A DNA stretch of 64,000 bases. Origin: Collibacillus ludicampi. GTDB lineage: Bacteria; Bacillota; Bacilli; Tumebacillales; BOQE01. Shown here piece after piece: positions 19,181 to 27,312 of the stretch. The DNA is taken from assembly GCF_023705585.1 (NCBI RefSeq), contig NZ_BOQE01000001.1, forward strand, positions 3,132,710 through 3,196,709, written 5' to 3'. Made by a program: the position numbers and the translations under genes. Below the pieces are notes generated by a model. It worked only from the letters and a program-made list of their open reading frames with translations, searched no databases and had not been told where the DNA came from. Within the stretch, counting starts at the first letter, position 1. Each line of letters opens with the position of its first letter.

Positions 19181-20387
19181 CCGGATGTTGCAATTCGCGA
19201 CGGAAGTATTCTTGATGCAGTGACTTGTACGCTAGCATGTAGAGACGGGAAGCTGTGAGATCCCATTCCATCATTCTCGGGATCTCACGTTTTATTTTTG
19301 TAAAGATGGGCACCCGTGAGCGGACATTTGCCGATTTAAGCAGTTCACGGCCTCTCTCATTAAAACCAAGGACGCGGATATAAGAAGGCCCTTTCGTTAA
19401 TTCAAGGTTTTCTGCCTGCTCTTTCGTCAACCCGAGTAAGAGTGCCGTCAAAGCCCGTTGAATCCTCGTCCATGTATATCTCTTTGTTTTCACGTCACGG
19501 ATGAGTGCATGCATCTCAGTATTTCTCGCTGCGGCGAAGCGGAGTCTTTCGGCCAATCCTTCGTCGATGTGAAGGTAGCGAGTCAGTTCTTTCACATGTG
19601 CGCGCACCAAAAGAGAAACGATTGGACGGGCAAACGATTCCCAACTTACAGGTGCTCGCCCCTCGTTTATCTCTTTTGCAAGAATCGCCGCGTTGTTTTC
19701 AGGCATGAATGAAAAGGCAGCAGAAATCCTGTCTTCCATGATTGATTTTCGTATGGCGGTTGCACTGGCGATCGCCGTGTGATTAAACGTTTCTTCATGG
19801 TATGGCGCGGCGATGCGTCGGATCGTGAATGGTTTGATCTTGCTGTTTAATGTAATGAGTGCATGAAGATATTCGATGCCGAGCATATTATTCGGTTGAT
19901 CAAATACAGCGGCGTCAAGATCTTCTTTCATTGCCACGTAACGTCGTAGCGCGTCTGCCATCGCTCGAGGATAGGAAGTGCCGCGCGATAGTTCTTCCTT
20001 TTGCAAGGTTTGCAGCAGGAAAGGTTGTTCGGAGATGAGTGCGCTTGCTTTTTGCAATGTGTGCAGGTTTCCTGCTTCGCTGCCGAAACAAAGGGAATCA
20101 ACGACACCGAGAGCGTCTAATGTCGCCACGGAGCCCAAAGCAAAAAAACGCGCGCTCTGTGTCGAATATACGACAGGCAGCTCCAATACGAGATCCACAC
20201 CGTTTTGCAATGCCATTTGGGTACGTGCCCATTTATTTAAGACCGCCGGTTCCCCTCGTTGCAAAAAATATCCGCTCATAACGGCAACAATGGCATCGGC
20301 ACCCGTTGTTTCCCGCGCTTTGCGGATATGATAACAATGGCCGTTGTGCATGGGGTTGTATTCGACAATGATGCCGGTAACGTGCAT
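19155..20387 (-). CDS. tmcAL: tRNA(Met) cytidine acetate ligase TmcAL (YlbM)
   Basis: Makes N4-acetylcytidine at the wobble base of elongator tRNA-Met from acetate and ATP. Nucleotidyltransferase signature GIIVEYNPMHNGHCYHIRKA with HNGH is at the start. Length is 410 residues, family-typical. The start is the ATG at 20387, 10 bp after GGAGG; the frame is open further upstream, but the family begins at MHVTGIIVEYNP. It is transcribed away from yceD from its own promoter and ends inside the 3' end of ylbL. Confidence 0.93.
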   Translation of the reverse strand: MHVTGIIVEYNPMHNGHCYHIRKARETTGADAIVAVMSGYFLQRGEPAVLNKWARTQMALQNGVDLVLELPVVYSTQSARFFALGSVATLDALGVVDSLCFGSEAGNLHTLQKASALISEQPFLLQTLQKEELSRGTSYPRAMADALRRYVAMKEDLDAAVFDQPNNMLGIEYLHALITLNSKIKPFTIRRIAAPYHEETFNHTAIASATAIRKSIMEDRISAAFSFMPENNAAILAKEINEGRAPVSWESFARPIVSLLVRAHVKELTRYLHIDEGLAERLRFAAARNTEMHALIRDVKTKRYTWTRIQRALTALLLGLTKEQAENLELTKGPSYIRVLGFNERGRELLKSANVRSRVPIFTKIKREIPRMMEWDLTASRLYMLAYKSLHQEYFRRELQHPVMDVQGDS

Positions 20388-20417
20388 GCGAAACAAACCT
20401 CCGTCTTTTTGGAGGAC

Positions 20418-20446
20418 ATTATAGCAATTGAACCCTTTATTGACAA
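20418..20446 (-). promoter_or_regulatory. Sigma-A promoter of tmcAL
   Basis: On the minus strand TTGTCA, 17 bp, TATAAT. The predicted start is about 24 bp before the tmcAL ATG. Its -35 box shares five bases with the -35 box of the opposite promoter. Confidence 0.8.
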
Positions 20447-20468
20447 TTAAGTGGACGGCCGATATAAT
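20440..20468 (+). promoter_or_regulatory. Sigma-A promoter of yceD-rpmF
   Basis: Perfect consensus TTGACA, 17 bp, TATAAT, about 30 bp before the yceD start codon. Confidence 0.9.
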
Positions 20469-20497
20469 GTACACTGTTGTTTAATGAGGTGATTTCG

Positions 20498-21004
20498 TTG
20501 AACATTCAATGGCGAGACGTGCGTGATCCATCCGCCGAACTTCATCTTCATGAGACGATGACATTCCCGAATATCGTGAAGGAGATCGGACATGTTGTCG
20601 CGATGAGTCCTGTCGAAGTGGATTTGTGCGCGAGTATGCATGATGATAGCTGTTACGTTCGAGGAACGTTATCGGCAGATGTCACGTATCGATGCTCCCG
20701 TTGTCTTCAGGAGTTTGTGGAGAGGCTTGACGTCCCGTTTTGCGAACGGTTTGTCAAAGCCGCACAAGAAGTGGTAGACGACGAGGACGAGCGGATCGCC
20801 GTAGTGGGCGAAGAAATCGATTTGGAACCATGGATGGAGCAAGCCATCATTCTTGCTCTGCCATACCGTCCACTGTGTGAACAGGAGTGTGCCGGTCTTT
20901 GCCCTGTTTGCGGGATGAACCGCAACGAATCATCTTGCAACTGCAACGATGAGCGGATCGACCCGCGATTGGCGGATCTGGCCAAATTCTTTGAACAAAA
21001 TTGA
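20498..21004 (+). CDS. yceD: YceD/DUF177 family protein (YlbN)
   Basis: A 168-residue DUF177 protein with a CSRC pair in the middle and a cysteine-rich tail (CEQECAGLCPVCG). Members are almost always encoded before rpmF; in E. coli and plants they influence 23S rRNA maturation and L32 supply. The TTG at 20498 follows GAGGTG by 6 bp. rpmF starts 35 bp downstream. Confidence 0.9.
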   Translation: MNIQWRDVRDPSAELHLHETMTFPNIVKEIGHVVAMSPVEVDLCASMHDDSCYVRGTLSADVTYRCSRCLQEFVERLDVPFCERFVKAAQEVVDDEDERIAVVGEEIDLEPWMEQAIILALPYRPLCEQECAGLCPVCGMNRNESSCNCNDERIDPRLADLAKFFEQN

Positions 21005-21039
21005 ATCCCTTTTGATAGCTTTGTAAGGGGGTGTAGACA

Positions 21040-21216
21040 ATGGCAGTACCATTTCGGCGTACGTCCAAAACGCGCAAACGTATGCGCCGTACTCATTTCA
21101 AGCTGACCGTTCCAGGGATGGTTGAATGCCCGCAATGCCACGAAATGAAGTTGGCTCACCGTGTTTGCAAGAACTGCGGGTATTACAAAGGACGCGCTGT
21201 TATCGTTGAAGCGTAA
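21040..21216 (+). CDS. rpmF: 50S ribosomal protein L32
   Basis: A 58-residue protein starting [20 protein letters not shown], with a zinc ribbon made of CPQC and CKNC. The ATG at 21040 follows AAGGGGGTG. Found by reading the gap between yceD and fapR. It closes the yceD-rpmF unit before a terminator. Confidence 0.96.
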   Translation: MAVPFRRTSKTRKRMRRTHFKLTVPGMVECPQCHEMKLAHRVCKNCGYYKGRAVIVEA

Positions 21217-21225
21217 ATGTGAAAA

Positions 21226-21260
21226 AGGCGAGGACCTGTACAGGTTCTTGTCTTTTTTTT
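21226..21260 (+). terminator. Terminator after rpmF
   Basis: GCGAGGACCTG and CAGGTTCTTGT form a G:U-containing stem around TA, followed by eight T. It separates rpmF from the fapR promoter. Confidence 0.88.
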
Positions 21261-21269
21261 AATCAATAC

Positions 21270-21298
21270 TTGTACTTTCGGTATGTATTTTATATACT
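21270..21298 (+). promoter_or_regulatory. Sigma-A promoter of the fapR operon
   Basis: TTGTAC, 17 bp, TATACT. The predicted start falls inside the FapR operator that follows. Confidence 0.75.
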
Positions 21299-21302
21299 CG
21301 CA

Positions 21303-21319
21303 TTAGTACTTGGTACTAA
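21303..21319 (+). promoter_or_regulatory. FapR operator
   Basis: TTAGTAC-TTG-GTACTAA, a perfect inverted repeat matching the known FapR box, placed at the transcription start. FapR bound here blocks its own operon; malonyl-CoA releases it. Confidence 0.93.
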
Positions 21320-21341
21320 ATCGTGGGAGGGTTCGTTCGGG

Positions 21342-21944
21342 ATGGCGAGAAGGAAGAAACGCGAGCGCCAAGCTGCTTTATTGGATTTGCTTGAACGCGA
21401 ACCCTTTTTGACTGATGAAGAGCTGGCGGCACGCTTTGACGTAAGCATACAGACGATTCGTTTGGACCGTTTAACCCTCGGCATTCCCGAACTGCGTGAA
21501 CGGATTCGTGCGTTGGCTACAAGAAAGAATGATGATTTGCGCTCACTCTCGGAGACGGAAGTCATCGGCCAGTTAATCGAAGTGAATCTGGGGGAGATGG
21601 CCATCTCCATTCTGGATATTGGTCCAGAGCACGTCTTTAGCAAGACGAAGATCGCGAGAGGTCATCACATGTTTGCACAAGCGAACTCCTTGGCCGTTGC
21701 CGTGATCGATGCGGAAGTCGTTTTGACTGCAGTGGCCGAGATTCGCTTCATTCGTCCGGTACAATTGGGGGAACGTTTGGTTTGTAAAGCGGTTGTGACT
21801 TCCAATAAACGGGAACGGGCCCATGTCAAGGTGACGACGAAGGCCGGGGCGGATATCGTTTTTGAAGGTGCGTTTACAGTAGTCAAAGTTCAGCAAGAAA
21901 ACGCACGTGGATGGGAGGAAACAAACTTTGAAACTGGCGATTGA
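21342..21944 (+). CDS. fapR: Fatty acid and phospholipid synthesis repressor FapR
   Basis: DeoR-type helix-turn-helix at the N-terminus (about 20-60, TDEELAARFDVSIQTIRLDR) and a hot-dog thioesterase-like C-terminal domain that binds malonyl-CoA. Length is 200 residues. The ATG at 21342 follows GGGAGG by 11 bp; the open frame runs upstream through the promoter, so earlier starts are excluded. The operator in its own leader shows autoregulation and control of plsX-fabD-fabG. Confidence 0.95.
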   Translation: MARRKKRERQAALLDLLEREPFLTDEELAARFDVSIQTIRLDRLTLGIPELRERIRALATRKNDDLRSLSETEVIGQLIEVNLGEMAISILDIGPEHVFSKTKIARGHHMFAQANSLAVAVIDAEVVLTAVAEIRFIRPVQLGERLVCKAVVTSNKRERAHVKVTTKAGADIVFEGAFTVVKVQQENARGWEETNFETGD

Positions 21945-22938
21945 CGCTATGGGTGGCGATTATGCGCCGGAAGCGGTCGTGACTGGTGCAATATTGGCTG
22001 CCAGCGAGTATCCCGATCTGACGTTGCTGTTGACAGGTAACGAAAGCCAGATTCGCCAATATCTCGGACACTCAGTGCCTGACAATATAGAGATTATACA
22101 TACTTCGGAAGTGATTGAAGCGGTGGATGAACCAGTCCGCGCCGTTCGCCGAAAAAAGGATTCTTCCATGGTCGTGGCGGCGAATCTGGTGAAGGAAGGG
22201 CGCGCGGATGGTATTCTATCTGCCGGCAACACGGGTGCATTAATGACGGCTAGCCTGTTAATCATCGGTAGACTGGAAGGGATTGAGCGGCCTGCTCTCG
22301 CTACGTTGTGGCCGACGTTTGACGGCCGAGGAGTGCTGGTGCTCGATGCGGGTGCGAATATGGACGCTACCCCGGAGCATCTTTTGCAATATGCTTATAT
22401 GGGTCACGTCTACTCGCAAGATGTTTTGTTAGTAGAGAAACCGCGTATCGGCTTGCTGAATGTCGGTACAGAACCCGGAAAAGGAAACCAGTTGACGAAA
22501 ACGGCGTTTCCCATGCTTGCGGAAGGGGATTTTCGCTTTATCGGCAATGTGGAAGCGCGTGACGTGATGAATGGAGTTTGCGATGTGCTCGTATGTGACG
22601 GCTTTGTGGGCAATGCGATGTTGAAGCTGGCGGAAGGGATCGGTCTCGGTCTTTTTGGTGCACTAAAGGATGTTCTGTTGCAAAATTGGATGTCAAAAGC
22701 AGCATCGCTTGTTCTCAAGCCGGGATTACTCAAATTCAAGAAAACGTTCGATTACAAGGAATATGGCGGTGCGCCGTTGTTGGGGGTCAAGGGTGTTGTC
22801 ATGAAGGCGCACGGGTCATCGAACGCCCGCGCCATACAGATGGCGATTCATCAAGCACGTCAATTCATGTTGCGTGATGTCCTGAGTCAATTTGTTAAGG
22901 TGGCAGGGTATAAAGAACACAAAATGTGTAATGAATAG
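21928..22938 (+). CDS. plsX: Phosphate acyltransferase PlsX
   Basis: Makes acyl-phosphate from acyl-ACP at the start of phosphatidic-acid synthesis. Family start MKLAIDAMGGDYAPEAVVTGA, with GTEPGKGN and DGFVGNAMLKLAEG further on. Length is 336 residues. The TTG at 21928 follows GGGAGGAAACAAAC and overlaps fapR by 17 bp; a GTG at 21907 lies before that ribosome-binding site and is rejected. Confidence 0.95.
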   Translation: MKLAIDAMGGDYAPEAVVTGAILAASEYPDLTLLLTGNESQIRQYLGHSVPDNIEIIHTSEVIEAVDEPVRAVRRKKDSSMVVAANLVKEGRADGILSAGNTGALMTASLLIIGRLEGIERPALATLWPTFDGRGVLVLDAGANMDATPEHLLQYAYMGHVYSQDVLLVEKPRIGLLNVGTEPGKGNQLTKTAFPMLAEGDFRFIGNVEARDVMNGVCDVLVCDGFVGNAMLKLAEGIGLGLFGALKDVLLQNWMSKAASLVLKPGLLKFKKTFDYKEYGGAPLLGVKGVVMKAHGSSNARAIQMAIHQARQFMLRDVLSQFVKVAGYKEHKMCNE

Positions 22939-22949
22939 GGGGGAAAAGA

Positions 22950-23891
22950 ATGAAAAAAATGGCATTCGTGTTCCCGGGACAGGGTGCACAAACGGTAGGC
23001 ATGGGGAAAGAGATGGCCGACCAATTCGGGGAAGCGCGCAGCGTATTCGCCGAGGCGGATGAAGCTCTTGGATTCAAGCTTTCCGACCTCATATTCTCTG
23101 GGCCTGAAGACAAATTGCGCTTGACTTACTATACACAACCCGCTTTGCTCACTACAAGCATCGCGATCTATCGCGTATTTGCCAAAGAAGGCTTTGTTCC
23201 CGCGTTTCTTGCCGGGCATTCTCTAGGCGAATATTCCGCTTTGGTCGTTGCCGGCGCGATGGATTTCAGTGATGCGGTGCGCATTGTCCATGCCCGGGGC
23301 AAATTCATGGATGAGGCGGTTCCTGCGGGTGTAGGTTCCATGTCGGCTGTCATGGGGGCTGAGCGGAATTTGATTGAAGAGATTTGCCGACAGGTTACGG
23401 CTGAGGTAGGGCCTGTGGAATTAGCCAACATTAACTGCCCTGGGCAGATTGTGATCTCCGGCAAAGCGGAAGCGGTAGAAGAAGCAGGAAACCGTTTATC
23501 TGCCAATGGAGCCAAGATTGTTCGTCTGAGTGTATCGGGTCCCTTCCATTCTTCTCTCATGCAACCTGCGGCCGAAAAACTGCAACAGGTGCTTGAAGAA
23601 GTAGAGATTCGGGATGCTGCGGTTCCTGTCGTGGCGAATGTGTCTGCCCGCCCCGTCGTGAAAGCGGCGGAGATCCGGGAAGTGCTTTATCAGCAAGTAT
23701 CCGCATCCGTGTTATGGGAAGATTCAGTGCGGTTCATGCTGGACGAAGGGGTCGAGGCTTTTGTCGAGATCGGTTCGGGAAAGGTGCTCTCAGGTTTGAT
23801 TAAAAAGGTCAATAGACGCATTCCTACGTTCAATATTCAGGATCCGGCATCACTAGAATCTGTAGTCAGCCAGTTGAAAGAGGAGGGATAA
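22950..23891 (+). CDS. fabD: Malonyl-CoA-ACP transacylase
   Basis: Loads malonyl groups onto ACP. FPGQGAQTVGMGK start, nucleophile in GHSLGEYSAL (Ser91), and catalytic His in GPFHSSLM. Length is 313 residues. The ATG follows GGGGGGAAAAGA and lies 11 bp after plsX. fabG starts one base after its stop. Confidence 0.96.
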   Translation: MKKMAFVFPGQGAQTVGMGKEMADQFGEARSVFAEADEALGFKLSDLIFSGPEDKLRLTYYTQPALLTTSIAIYRVFAKEGFVPAFLAGHSLGEYSALVVAGAMDFSDAVRIVHARGKFMDEAVPAGVGSMSAVMGAERNLIEEICRQVTAEVGPVELANINCPGQIVISGKAEAVEEAGNRLSANGAKIVRLSVSGPFHSSLMQPAAEKLQQVLEEVEIRDAAVPVVANVSARPVVKAAEIREVLYQQVSASVLWEDSVRFMLDEGVEAFVEIGSGKVLSGLIKKVNRRIPTFNIQDPASLESVVSQLKEEG

Positions 23892-23892
23892 C

Positions 23893-24633
23893 ATGTATAA
23901 TGGCAAAGTGGCAGTGATCACTGGTGGCTCCCGCGGTATCGGCAAGGCGATCGCCTTGAAATTCGCGGAAAAAGGAGCCAAAGTGGTCGTTAACTACTCG
24001 GGCAGCCAAGCGGCAGCGGAAGAGGTGGTTTCCGCCATTCGTTCGCAAGGAGGGGAAGCGATCGCTGTCCAGGGAGATGTCAGCCGCTATGAAGATGCCG
24101 AACGATTGGTAACAACCGCCTTGGAAACGTACGGACGAGTGGACATTCTCGTCAATAACGCTGGCATCACGCGTGACAACCTCTTAATCCGCATGAAAGA
24201 GGAAGAATGGGATGCGGTGATCGATACGAACCTCAAAGGGGTATTCCATTGCACGAAAGCGGTCGCCCGGCCTATGATGAAACAACGTTCCGGGCGGATC
24301 ATCAATATCGCATCAGTCGTCGGTTTGATGGGAAACCCGGGGCAAGCGAACTACGTTGCAGCTAAGGCAGGGGTCATCGGTTTGACGAAAACGGCGGCTA
24401 AAGAGCTCGCTACCAGGGGAATCACGGTGAATGCCGTAGCTCCGGGATACATCGAAACCGATATGACTGCAGCTTTAGAGGATACATACAAGCAAAAGCT
24501 TTTTGAACAGATTCCTCTTGGCCGTCTTGGCAAACCGGAGGATGTCGCCGGAGTCGTTCTGTTCCTGGCATCTGATGATGCCGCCTACATGACAGGACAA
24601 GTACTAAGTGTCGACGGCGGAATGGTAATGTAG
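23893..24633 (+). CDS. fabG: 3-oxoacyl-ACP reductase FabG
   Basis: NADPH-dependent SDR for the first reduction of the fatty-acid cycle. [10 protein letters not shown] cofactor loop, NNAGI, catalytic Ser (IASVVG), YxxxK (YVAAKAG) and N-terminal to the end [10 protein letters not shown]. Length is 246 residues. It lies in the FapR operon between fabD and acpP. Confidence 0.96.
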   Translation: MYNGKVAVITGGSRGIGKAIALKFAEKGAKVVVNYSGSQAAAEEVVSAIRSQGGEAIAVQGDVSRYEDAERLVTTALETYGRVDILVNNAGITRDNLLIRMKEEEWDAVIDTNLKGVFHCTKAVARPMMKQRSGRIINIASVVGLMGNPGQANYVAAKAGVIGLTKTAAKELATRGITVNAVAPGYIETDMTAALEDTYKQKLFEQIPLGRLGKPEDVAGVVLFLASDDAAYMTGQVLSVDGGMVM

Positions 24634-24658
24634 TATACTCTTGGAAGGAGGTGAGAGC

Positions 24659-24895
24659 ATGTCCGAAGATATTTTCAATCGTGTGAAAAGCATCGTTGTA
24701 GATCGCCTAGGGGTCGATGAAGCGGATGTCAAGATGGAATCATCTTTTAAAGATGACCTTGGGGCTGATTCACTCGATGTAGTGGAATTGGTTATGGAAT
24801 TGGAAGATGAGTTCGATCTGGAAATCTCCGATGAAGATGCCGAGAAAATCACTACTGTGGGTGAAGTAGTTAAATATATCGAAGCCCATCAATAA
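24659..24895 (+). CDS. acpP: Acyl carrier protein
   Basis: A 78-residue acidic four-helix protein with the phosphopantetheine serine in GADSLDVVE (Ser38). The ATG at 24659 follows GGAAGGAGGTGAGAGC, a very strong site consistent with high expression. A terminator follows after about 20 bp, so fabF beyond it may rely on its own start or on readthrough. Confidence 0.97.
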   Translation: MSEDIFNRVKSIVVDRLGVDEADVKMESSFKDDLGADSLDVVELVMELEDEFDLEISDEDAEKITTVGEVVKYIEAHQ

Positions 24896-24915
24896 TCAAA
24901 CGCATTTTATGGTTT

Positions 24916-24951
24916 AAAAAGTCCCGTACTGCGTTGCGGGACTTTATTTTA
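24916..24951 (+). terminator. Terminator after acpP
   Basis: AAAGTCCCG/CGGGACTTT stem with a TACTGCGTTG loop and the tail ATTTT. Confidence 0.85.
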
Positions 24952-24966
24952 ACATCCAGATGTGAG

Positions 24967-25116
24967 AGAGGCTGTTCAAAAAGGAGGACAAACAGAGCCC
25001 CATTTCGATGGCAAAATTTTTGGCGAAAGGTCGAGATACGAACGAGACCAGCAGAATGATTTTGCCAAAAACGAATGCAGCGGCCTTGTTTCCCGGACTT
25101 TTTGAACAACTTCTAT
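24967..25116. repeat. MITE-like hairpin element, copy B of the TTCAAAAAG family
   Basis: About 150 bp. The left end GGCTGTTCAAAAAGGAGG and the complement of the right end AAGTTGTTCAAAAAGTCC form imperfect terminal inverted repeats, and a second inner pair GGCAAAAT/ATTTTGCC lies inside, so the whole element can fold into one long hairpin. It carries no gene and sits between the acpP terminator and the fabF ribosome-binding site. Confidence 0.6.
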
Positions 25117-25143
25117 GAGACTCTTGGAGGATGGGTGATTCAA

Positions 25144-26388
25144 GTGAAAAGAAGAGTCGTCGTCACGGGTCTGGGGGTCGTCTCTCCTGTAGGAAATGAC
25201 GTCCCTACATTTTGGAATTCCTTGATTGAAGGAAAATCTGGTATTAGGCGTATCGATCGCTTCGACCCGAGTGACTACCCCTGTCAAATCGCGGGGATTG
25301 TAAGAGACTTTAACCCTGAGGATTATATAGATAAAAAAGAAGTCCGGCGTATGGATCGCTTCGCTCATTATGCTGTTGCTGCTTCCCTCCAAGCGGTTCG
25401 CGACGCAGGGCTTAAGATCACGGAGGAAAACGCGGAAAACGTAGGCGTTTATATCGGTTCCGGTATCGGCGGGATCGAGACGCTGGTCGAGCAAACGTTG
25501 ATCTTGCATGAGCGCGGCCCACGCAGGGTGAGTCCTTTCATGATTCCGATGATGATCGGTGATATGGCATCCGGTCAAGTATCTATCCTGCTGGGAGCGA
25601 AAGGCCCCAATTCTTCGCCCATCTCCGCTTGTGCGACGGGTACCAACTCGATAGGAGATGCCTTCAAGATCATTGAGCGCGGTCATGCAAACGTGATGAT
25701 CTGTGGTGGTGCGGAAGCGCCTATTTTACCGATTGCTCTTGCGGGCTTCAGTGCGGCGAAAGCATTATCGACATCCTACAACGATACGCCGGAAAAGGCG
25801 AGCAGGCCGTTTGACGCGAACAGGGACGGCTTCGTTATGGGAGAGGGCGCAGGGATTCTGGTTCTTGAAGAGTTGGAGCACGCGAAGAAGAGAAACGCAA
25901 AAATATACGCGGAAATTGTCGGCTACGGCATGTCTGGTGACGCATACCATATCACCGCTCCGGATCCTGAAGGAGAAGGCCAGGCAAGAGCCATGAGGAT
26001 GGCTTTGCGAGACGCTGGACTGAATCCGGAAGATGTGGATTACATCAATGCGCACGGCACTTCCACGCCCATGAACGAGAAGTTTGAAACGATGTCCGTC
26101 AAGAAAGCGTTCGGTGAACACGCCTACAAGCTGGCCATCTCATCAACCAAATCGATGACCGGTCACCTGCTCGGAGCCGCCGGTGGTATCGAAGCCATTG
26201 CAACGGTGAAGACGATCGAATGCGGAGTGATACCGCCGACGATCAACTATGAAACTCCGGATCCGGATTGTGACTTGGATTACGTTCCGAATGTGGCCCG
26301 TAAAGCGGAGGATCGTGTCGCGATGTCCAATTCTTTCGGCTTCGGCGGGCATAATGCTTCGATTATTTTTAGAAAATATACGGAGTAA
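25144..26388 (+). CDS. fabF: 3-oxoacyl-ACP synthase II
   Basis: Condensing enzyme of fatty-acid elongation. [16 protein letters not shown] start, nucleophile Cys in [13 protein letters not shown], catalytic His residues in [11 protein letters not shown] and [10 protein letters not shown], and GFGGHNAS near the end. Length is 414 residues. The GTG at 25144 follows GGAGGATGGGTGATTCAA; the upstream open frame runs through hairpin element B and is not coding. Confidence 0.95.
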   Translation: MKRRVVVTGLGVVSPVGNDVPTFWNSLIEGKSGIRRIDRFDPSDYPCQIAGIVRDFNPEDYIDKKEVRRMDRFAHYAVAASLQAVRDAGLKITEENAENVGVYIGSGIGGIETLVEQTLILHERGPRRVSPFMIPMMIGDMASGQVSILLGAKGPNSSPISACATGTNSIGDAFKIIERGHANVMICGGAEAPILPIALAGFSAAKALSTSYNDTPEKASRPFDANRDGFVMGEGAGILVLEELEHAKKRNAKIYAEIVGYGMSGDAYHITAPDPEGEGQARAMRMALRDAGLNPEDVDYINAHGTSTPMNEKFETMSVKKAFGEHAYKLAISSTKSMTGHLLGAAGGIEAIATVKTIECGVIPPTINYETPDPDCDLDYVPNVARKAEDRVAMSNSFGFGGHNASIIFRKYTE

Positions 26389-26442
26389 TGATGGTACCCG
26401 GTGCTTGCACCGGGGAACTTGATTTAGGGGATTGGTGGACGA

Positions 26443-27147
26443 ATGGCTGGCAAATTCGAAATGTTGATGCGTGGTATCGGGATCACATTTAACAATGTAA
26501 ATCTGCTCAAGCAAGCATTCACACACGCATCTTATCGCAATGAGCATCGCGGGGAGGCGATGCAAGACAATGAACGGTTGGAATTTTTGGGGGATGCTGT
26601 CTTAGAATTGCTGATTAGCGAATACCTTTATAAACGTTATCCGCAACTTCCTGAAGGGGAATTGACGAGGATGCGTGCGGCGATCGTTTGCGAGCCATCA
26701 CTCGTTCGTTTTGCCACAAAGCTGTCCTTCGATAAATATGTTCGCCTCGGCAGGGGTGAGGAATTGTCAGGGGGAAGAAAACGGCCGGCCTTACTTGCAG
26801 ATGTATTTGAAGCATTCATGGGCGCTCTCTACCTTGATCAAGGATTGGAGTCGGTCAAGGAGTTTCTCGATACGCATATCCTTCCCGATATCGATAACGT
26901 CCATGTTTTATTGGCGGACTATAAGACGATGCTTCAAGAACTTGTGCAGCGTGATGGTATTGGTCCTCTCAGCTATCGTATTCTGGAAGAGCGCGGCCCT
27001 GCCCATCACAGGGAATTTGTGGCTCAGGTGATGATCGATGGCAAGCCGTATGGAGAGGGGATCGGCCGTTCGAAGAAAGAAGCGGAACAGCGGGCAGCGC
27101 AGGCGACGATTACGATGTTGACGCAAAAAGAGAACCCGACCTCTTGA
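26443..27147 (+). CDS. rnc: Ribonuclease III
   Basis: Cleaves double-stranded RNA, including rRNA precursors. The catalytic block [14 protein letters not shown] and second metal site [16 protein letters not shown] are intact, followed by a dsRNA-binding domain (about 158-228, ending with [15 protein letters not shown]). Length is 234 residues. A CCCGGTGC/GCACCGGG hairpin at about 26396-26414 lies in the gap after fabF and could be an RNase III or attenuation site. rnc precedes smc as in B. subtilis. Confidence 0.95.
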   Translation: MAGKFEMLMRGIGITFNNVNLLKQAFTHASYRNEHRGEAMQDNERLEFLGDAVLELLISEYLYKRYPQLPEGELTRMRAAIVCEPSLVRFATKLSFDKYVRLGRGEELSGGRKRPALLADVFEAFMGALYLDQGLESVKEFLDTHILPDIDNVHVLLADYKTMLQELVQRDGIGPLSYRILEERGPAHHREFVAQVMIDGKPYGEGIGRSKKEAEQRAAQATITMLTQKENPTS

Positions 27148-27174
27148 GCGCGGAAAACAGAATCGAGTGAACGG

Positions 27175-27232
27175 GGCTTCTGTAAGAGAGCGTGTTTTTT
27201 AAACAACCTCTACTCGTTACAGGAGCCTTTTC
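27175..27232 (+). terminator. Terminator after rnc with a repeat nested in its loop
   Basis: GGCTTCTGTAA and TTACAGGAGCC form an 11-bp stem with one mismatch, followed by TTTTC. The loop contains GAGAGCGTGTTT/AAACAACCTCTAC, an inner inverted repeat that resembles the ends of the dispersed TTCAAAAAG family (copy E). Confidence 0.65.
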
Positions 27233-27275
27233 ATTTGGCCATGAATTGCTTCTTACCCCTAGATTCCTTGCTTTA

Positions 27276-27284
27276 TGTTACAAT
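27276..27284 (+). promoter_or_regulatory. Extended -10 promoter of smc
   Basis: TGTTACAAT (TGn plus TACAAT) about 29 bp before the smc start; no good -35 box at the right distance. Confidence 0.45.
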
Positions 27285-27312
27285 GTTTCCGTCGAATGGA
27301 GGTGATACCTTC

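Noticed and set aside
20398-20415. Hairpin CCTCC/GGAGG hiding the tmcAL ribosome-binding site
   Set aside because: The tmcAL promoter places the transcript start at about the upstream arm, so the hairpin would be incomplete in the mRNA.
27246-27284. TTGCTT as -35 box of the smc promoter
   Set aside because: It lies 27 bp from the TACAAT box, too far; only the extended -10 is kept.
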